Assembly: GCF_003711225.1 (NCBI RefSeq) | Contig: NZ_CP031030.1 | Coordinates: 2,790,001-2,854,000, forward strand | Origin: Runella sp. SP2 | GTDB taxonomy: Bacteria > Bacteroidota > Bacteroidia > Cytophagales > Spirosomataceae | Length of the DNA: 64,000 nt | Direction: 5' to 3' | Part shown: positions 59,429-64,000 of the stretch, in pieces | Position numbering within the stretch: the stretch's first letter is position 1 | How the letters are laid out: every line of letters begins with the position of its first letter | Notes under the pieces: model-generated | What the model saw: only the letters and a program-made list of their open reading frames with translations | The model's database searches: none | What the model was told of the DNA's origin: nothing | Program-made: the position numbers and the translations under genes

Positions 59429-61786
59429 GTGCAAGAAACAACAGAAACCTTCTGGCTTTGGCTTTTTTTAGGACGACTACACCCCTTGGTTGTTCACTTT
59501 CCCATCGGCCTACTTTGCGTGGCTTTCGTTTTAGAGCTTTTCGACTGGCGGCGCAAATCCAACGAGCTTCAAGCAGGCATCAAAGCCTTGGTATGGATTG
59601 GCGCAGGTAGTGCCGTCTTAGCCGCTATTTTTGGGCTATTCTTAATCAATTTTGAAGACTACGGTGGCGATGCAGTAAGCCTACACCAATGGACAGGACT
59701 GGCAACAATGGCCTTCTCATTGGCAGCGGTTTGGGCTTTGCGTTCCCAAAAACAGCAACTCTTCCGTGGACTTTTAGGCTTCACGGTATTGGGCATTACT
59801 GTAGCAGGGCATTATGGTGCGCTTTTGACCCACGGTGAAACCTACCTTACCGAAGTCTTACCTTTTAACAAATCCTCGGAAAACGAACCTTCTGGCGGTA
59901 CCAACTTTACGTTCGCCAGCAATGGCCAACCCTTGAACGAACAGCAACTGAGCGAACTCAACGTAGAAGTGCGGTCGATTCTGGCCCACAATTGCTACAG
60001 CTGCCACGGCGAAGCCAAAACCAAAGGTGAGCTTCGTCTCGATAAAAAAGAATTTATATTTAAAGGAGGCGAACACGGCCCCATCATTGTGGCTGGGAAA
60101 CCCGAGAAGAGCGAAATCATTCGTCGTATCACGCTTCCAGTTGGTCATAAAGAGGCTATGCCAACCAAAGGTAAACGCCTCTCAGAAAAAGAAGTGGCGA
60201 CCCTTGAATTTTGGATAAAACAAGGTGCTCCTTGGCCCGACGGCCCCGAAAAAAGTATTTATCGCGTTGCGGAATTAGCGCCTCGTTTGCCTGCCCTTCC
60301 TCCTGCTACTGCCGACGCTACCCAGCCCATCGACCGCTTCGTCAATGCGTATTTCCAACAAAATAAAATTTCGTGGAAAGGCGTAGTCGATGACCGCACC
60401 TACATTCGTCGGGTGTATTTAGATGTGGTAGGCTTACTACCAACCCCCGAGGCCATCAAAGCCTTTGAAACCGACGCTCGCCCTAACAAGCGTGAGCTTT
60501 TAGTGACGTCTTTACTCAACCGAAATGAAGATTATGCTCAACATTGGCTTACGTTTTGGAACGATGCCCTCCGCAACGATTATTCAGGAACGGGCTACAT
60601 CACAGGTGGGCGCTTTGATATAACCAAATGGCTGTATGCTTCGCTGAAAAGCAATAAACCCTATAATCAATTTGTCAAGGAACTTATAAGCCCCACCAAA
60701 GAATCGGAAGGGTTTATCAAGGGCATCAAATGGCGCGGCACAATTAACGCAAGTCAGCGTACCGAGATGCAAGCGGCCCAAAACGTGGCGCAGGTGTTTT
60801 TGGGACTTAACCTTAAATGCGCTTCCTGCCACGACAGCTTTATTAGCGATTGGAAACTGGAAGATGCTTACGCTTTTGCCAATATTTTTGCCGATTCTAC
60901 CCTCGAAATCCACCGTTGCGACAAGCCTACGGGCAAAATGGCAGGACGTCGGTTGTTGTTCAAAGAACTTGGAACCATCAAAGAATCACCCGTTACGGCG
61001 GAGCGTTTGAAAGAACTTGCCGACTTTTTGGTACAACCCAAAGATGGCCGTTTGTACCGTACTTTGGTCAATCGGGTATGGGCACAGTTGATGGGTCGTG
61101 GTATTGTGGAGCCCGTTGACATGATGGATAACGCTCCTTGGAGTCAAGATTTATTGGACTATCTCGCCTACGATTTTGACCAAAATGGCCACGACATCAA
61201 AAAGCTTTTGTACAACATCCTTACGTCCAAAACTTACCAACTTCCTTCCATTGGAATAAAAGACGCAGGTTTGCTTACCTCCAACGATTTTGTTTTTCAA
61301 GGAATGGTTCGTCGTCGGATGAGTGCAGAGCAGTTTGCCGATGCCATCAGTGTAGCCTTTAACCAGATGTATGCCGACTCAGTAATGGCTTTAAAACGTT
61401 TGCCCGAAACCATCAAATCGGAGATACCGTTTCCACGGGCTTCGTTGGTCATCAACGACCCATTTATGACGGCTTTAGGCCGCCCCAACCGCGAAACCGT
61501 GAGTACGAGCCGAAATTCGCAAGCCAATTTGCTGCAAGCATTGGAACTTACCAACGGTACCAAATTTAACTCCACCCTCAAAAACGGTGCGATAAAATGG
61601 CAGGCGAAGTACCCAACTTCTGATTTGTTGGTAAAAGAATTATATCGCAAATCACTGGGGCGCGAACCCCAACCCAAAGAGTTGAGTGTCGCGCAAAAAA
61701 TCGTTGGTACAAAACCGAGCGTAGAAGGGATTCAAGATTTGGTCTGGGCCATTGCTTTACACCCTGAATTTCAGTTAATTTATTGA
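59429..61786 (+). CDS. DUF2231-cytochrome c-DUF1549-DUF1553 membrane protein
   Basis: 785 residues, GTG start. Residues 10-150 contain four hydrophobic helices of DUF2231 type (HPLVVHFPIGLLCVAFVLELF, WIGAGSAVLAAIFGLFLI, WTGLATMAFSLAAVWAL, HYGALLTHGE). Then a Planctomycete-type cytochrome c (PSCyt1) with heme motif CYSCH (about 189-193) and the far Met in EAMPTKGKRL; DUF1549 with RVYLDVVGLLPTPEAIKAF and a second CASCH (about 463-467); and DUF1553 (about 540-780, FQGMVRRRMSAEQFADAIS). The natural reaction of these proteins is unknown; they belong to the periplasmic side. Confidence 0.92.
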   Translation: MQETTETFWLWLFLGRLHPLVVHFPIGLLCVAFVLELFDWRRKSNELQAGIKALVWIGAGSAVLAAIFGLFLINFEDYGGDAVSLHQWTGLATMAFSLAAVWALRSQKQQLFRGLLGFTVLGITVAGHYGALLTHGETYLTEVLPFNKSSENEPSGGTNFTFASNGQPLNEQQLSELNVEVRSILAHNCYSCHGEAKTKGELRLDKKEFIFKGGEHGPIIVAGKPEKSEIIRRITLPVGHKEAMPTKGKRLSEKEVATLEFWIKQGAPWPDGPEKSIYRVAELAPRLPALPPATADATQPIDRFVNAYFQQNKISWKGVVDDRTYIRRVYLDVVGLLPTPEAIKAFETDARPNKRELLVTSLLNRNEDYAQHWLTFWNDALRNDYSGTGYITGGRFDITKWLYASLKSNKPYNQFVKELISPTKESEGFIKGIKWRGTINASQRTEMQAAQNVAQVFLGLNLKCASCHDSFISDWKLEDAYAFANIFADSTLEIHRCDKPTGKMAGRRLLFKELGTIKESPVTAERLKELADFLVQPKDGRLYRTLVNRVWAQLMGRGIVEPVDMMDNAPWSQDLLDYLAYDFDQNGHDIKKLLYNILTSKTYQLPSIGIKDAGLLTSNDFVFQGMVRRRMSAEQFADAISVAFNQMYADSVMALKRLPETIKSEIPFPRASLVINDPFMTALGRPNRETVSTSRNSQANLLQALELTNGTKFNSTLKNGAIKWQAKYPTSDLLVKELYRKSLGREPQPKELSVAQKIVGTKPSVEGIQDLVWAIALHPEFQLIY

Positions 61787-61790
61787 TGAT

Positions 61791-61902
61791 TATTCGTTAC
61801 TGGTTATCGGTTACTGGTTATTAGGAAACCCAAAACAAGGAAACTCTAAACCCCAAACAGGAAACTCTAAACAGGAAACAGAAAACCCAAAACAAGAAAC
61901 AG
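61791..61902 (+). repeat. Short-word repeats before the DUF1501 gene
   Basis: First TTACTGGTTATC/GTTACTGGTTATT (about 61796-61822), then words such as GGAAACTCTAAAC, GGAAACAG and CCCAAAACAAG ending 3 nt before the ATG. The last part is very similar to the run before the permease gene (2341-2384). Confidence 0.65.
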
Positions 61903-61905
61903 AAA

Positions 61906-63336
61906 ATGACAAATAGATGGAATAGAAGGGAGTTTCTCCAAAAAACAAGCGCCGCAACCTTGGCGGCCATGGCAGCAAGTGCCCCCCTCCCAAGTTTATT
62001 ATCGGGCTGTACCAAAAAAATAGGCCAGACCAACGGCACTGCCGACACTGTTATTTTATTGTGGATGGCAGGGGGAATGGCGCACACCGAGACTTTTGAC
62101 CCTAAACGATATACTCCTTTTGAAAAAGGAATGGAAGGCAATCGGGTATTGAGCACGTTCAAGTCGCACCCAACGGTACTCGATGGGATTCATTTTTCGG
62201 AAGGGCTGCAATCCATTGGTAAAGTGATGGACAAAGGCACGCTGATTCGGTCGTACGTCGCGGCTGACTTGGGGCACATCCTTCACTCTCGTCACCAATA
62301 CAACTGGCACACTTGTTACGAACCCCCACAAACGGTGGCAGCACCGCACATTGGGGCTTGGATTGCCAAAGAACTTGGCCCCAAAAACCCCGTCATTCCT
62401 GCTTTCATTGACATCGGTCAACGTTTTACGGTAGGTGAAGCCGAAGAGTTAAAGGCATTTCATACCGCAGGATTTTTGGGCAACGAATACGGCCCGTTTT
62501 TTATACCTGACCCCAGTCAGGGACTAGAAAGCGTTCGGCCGCCCGTTGGGATGGATGCCAAGCGTTTTGAGCGTCGGAATCAATTATACAATGACTTGAT
62601 TAGCAACAGTGCTTTTGGCGAATTTGGCAGCGATTACCAAAAAGAATCGCTGCGTCGGTCGATGGAACAGGCTTATATGTTGCTCAATTCGCCCGAGTCC
62701 AAAGCCTTCAACCTGAGCACAGAACCAAAAGAAAGCTTTGATATTTACAACACGGGACGGTTTGGATTGGGTTGCTTGTTGGCGCGCCGCCTGACCGAAC
62801 AAGGTGCTCGCTTTATCAGCGTGACAACCGAGTATGAACCGTTTTTTGGTTGGGATACCCACGAAAATGGCCATACGCGCTTGGTGGATATGAAAAAGAT
62901 GATTGATGGCCCCATTGCACAGTTGATTAAAGACCTTGACAAATCGGGGCACCTCGACCGTACGCTCATCATTTTGGCCAGCGAATTTAGCCGCGACATG
63001 ATGGTGGAAGGCCGCCCCGACGCGAAGGTGCAAGAGCAGGTAAATCAACCAGAGATTTTATCAGACATGAAGTTCTACGGAATGCACCGCCACTTTACCG
63101 ATGGCTGTTCGGTGTTGATGTTTGGCGGAGGAATCAAACGCGGGTTTGCCTACGGAAAAACCGCCGATGAGCGCCCTTGCAAAACGATTGAGAACCCCAT
63201 CAAAATCGACGGCCTCCACCAAACGATTTACCACGCCCTTGGCATTTCTCCTGATACTCAGTACGAAATTGAAAAGCGTCCGTTCTACACAACCCCCGAT
63301 GGAAAAGGAAAAGCTGTAATGGATTTGTTTGCGTAA
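61906..63336 (+). CDS. DUF1501 protein with Tat lipoprotein signal
   Basis: 476 residues. The twin-arginine signal NRREFLQKTSAATLAA ends in a lipobox LLSGC (about Cys36), so it is exported folded and lipid-anchored. DUF1501 belongs to the sulfatase/alkaline phosphatase-like superfamily; conserved pieces are ILLWMAGGMAHTETFDPKR, SRHQYNWHTCYEP, VTTEYEPFFGWDTHENGH and ILASEFSRDMMVEGR. It is the standard partner of DUF1549/DUF1553 proteins, here on both sides (119 nt and 11 nt away). Confidence 0.92.
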   Translation: MTNRWNRREFLQKTSAATLAAMAASAPLPSLLSGCTKKIGQTNGTADTVILLWMAGGMAHTETFDPKRYTPFEKGMEGNRVLSTFKSHPTVLDGIHFSEGLQSIGKVMDKGTLIRSYVAADLGHILHSRHQYNWHTCYEPPQTVAAPHIGAWIAKELGPKNPVIPAFIDIGQRFTVGEAEELKAFHTAGFLGNEYGPFFIPDPSQGLESVRPPVGMDAKRFERRNQLYNDLISNSAFGEFGSDYQKESLRRSMEQAYMLLNSPESKAFNLSTEPKESFDIYNTGRFGLGCLLARRLTEQGARFISVTTEYEPFFGWDTHENGHTRLVDMKKMIDGPIAQLIKDLDKSGHLDRTLIILASEFSRDMMVEGRPDAKVQEQVNQPEILSDMKFYGMHRHFTDGCSVLMFGGGIKRGFAYGKTADERPCKTIENPIKIDGLHQTIYHALGISPDTQYEIEKRPFYTTPDGKGKAVMDLFA

Positions 63337-63347
63337 CGTGTTTCCTT

Positions 63348-64000
63348 ATGAAAAAAGAAACGTTTTTCTTGACCTTCGTTGTGGCTGGTATGCTTACGTA
63401 TCTGCAAGCCTGCAAGGGTAGTTCGACCCCCACCGAGGAAGAACTACCCGATGAGATAAGCTACAACTTTGACATTCGGCCTATTCTCTCCGATAAGTGT
63501 TTGGCCTGCCACGGCCCCGATGCCAACAAACGGCAAGCAGGACTTCGTCTGGACGACCCAGTCAGTGCCTTTGCGGCGTTGAAAGAGAACCCATCGGCCC
63601 ATGCCATTGTGGCAGGAAAGCCTGGTATGTCAGAGGTATTTTTGAGGATTACGACCAAAGATACCTCCAAAGTGATGCCGCCGAAAGAATCAAATTTGAC
63701 ACTCAGTCCTCGTGAAGTTTCTCTCATCGAACGCTGGATTGAACAAGGAGCCAAGTACGAAAAACACTGGGCGTTTGTGGCTCCCAAAAAAGCCGCACTC
63801 CCCGAGGTGGACAATGAAAAATGGGTCAAAAACGAAATTGATTACTTTGTTCTCCAGAAACAAGAACAAAAAGGGCTGACTCCCAACGACGAAGCGGACA
63901 AAGAACGCTTGTTGAAACGCGTTAGCCTTGATTTAGTGGGCCTTCCTCCTACCCTTAAAATGATGGAGGGTTTCTTAGCCGACAACAGTCCCAACGCCTA
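63348..64000 (+). CDS. Cytochrome c (PSCyt1)-DUF1549 lipoprotein, 5' part (runs off the window)
   Basis: The ATG at 63348 opens a frame without stop to the window end (217 codons). A lipoprotein signal ends in YLQAC (Cys22). The PSCyt1 cytochrome shows DIRPILSDKCLACHGPDANK with heme motif CLACH (about 57-61) and the far Met in SKVMPPKES; DUF1549 begins with RVSLDLVGLPPTLKMM. It lacks the DUF2231 membrane part seen in its relative at 59429. It starts 11 nt after the DUF1501 stop, so the genes are cotranscribed. A DUF1553 half is expected beyond the window. Confidence 0.9.
   Translation, partial: MKKETFFLTFVVAGMLTYLQACKGSSTPTEEELPDEISYNFDIRPILSDKCLACHGPDANKRQAGLRLDDPVSAFAALKENPSAHAIVAGKPGMSEVFLRITTKDTSKVMPPKESNLTLSPREVSLIERWIEQGAKYEKHWAFVAPKKAALPEVDNEKWVKNEIDYFVLQKQEQKGLTPNDEADKERLLKRVSLDLVGLPPTLKMMEGFLADNSPNA

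Overview
The window looks like chromosomal DNA of an aerobic Bacteroidota, most likely order Cytophagales (Runella/Dyadobacter/Spirosoma-like; the order and genus are inference). The reasons are a SusC/SusD pair driven by an ECF sigma/FecR pair, a type IX secretion C-terminal sorting domain, LytS/LytTR signalling, several Bacteroidota-only DUF families (DUF2480, DUF3276, DUF3822, DUF983), a CusA-TolC fusion pump, and many promoters of the Bacteroidota type (TTG, about 20 nt, then TAnnTTTG) instead of E. coli -35/-10 boxes.

Layout. 1-7.1 kb: end of a secreted T9SS cargo protein, a DUF4038 glycosidase-like protein, a LolC/E-type permease and secA. 7.2-13.0 kb: a minus-strand operon (patatin, GNAT, YggS), polyprenyl diphosphate synthase, a LytS/LytTR two-component pair and a lone rfbC. 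13.2-21 kb: CpsB-type phosphatase, DUF983, a minus-strand CBS/NUDIX/DUF3822/coaD cluster, a RecD-like helicase, an acyl-CoA carboxylase beta subunit and prephenate dehydrogenase. 21.3-29.4 kb: ribD, an amine-oxidase-like flavoprotein, cyclophilin, OsmC, two envelope proteins, a histone-deacetylase-family enzyme and feoAB. 29.7-36.4 kb: heavy-metal efflux locus (small secreted protein, CusA-TolC fusion, CusB lipoprotein) with a RelE/ParE-type toxin-antitoxin pair on the other strand. 36.6-45.6 kb: housekeeping genes (cyclophilin, DUF58, RlpA, DUF3276, ychF, greA, fmt, CCA-adding enzyme, DUF2480). 45.8-49.7 kb: a minus-strand McrB-type ATPase/VWA/MoaD/HMG-CoA lyase cluster. 50.8-50.9 kb: tRNA-Leu(GAG). 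52.2-64 kb: a nutrient-uptake island of ECF sigma, FecR, SusC, SusD, then a DUF2231-cytochrome-DUF1549/DUF1553 protein, a Tat-type DUF1501 protein and the start of a second cytochrome/DUF1549 protein that runs off the window.

The noncoding DNA is unusual. It carries palindromes whose stems differ from site to site while a (T/G)GAG loop recurs; 7-nt repeats that form the coding sequence of the CusB signal peptide; purine-rich repeats just before start codons; and structured leaders in front of greA (terminator-like hairpin plus an 11-codon ORF, reminiscent of E. coli GraL), susC (two hairpins with the same loop) and the DUF1553 gene. No CRISPR array, prophage or transposase was seen.
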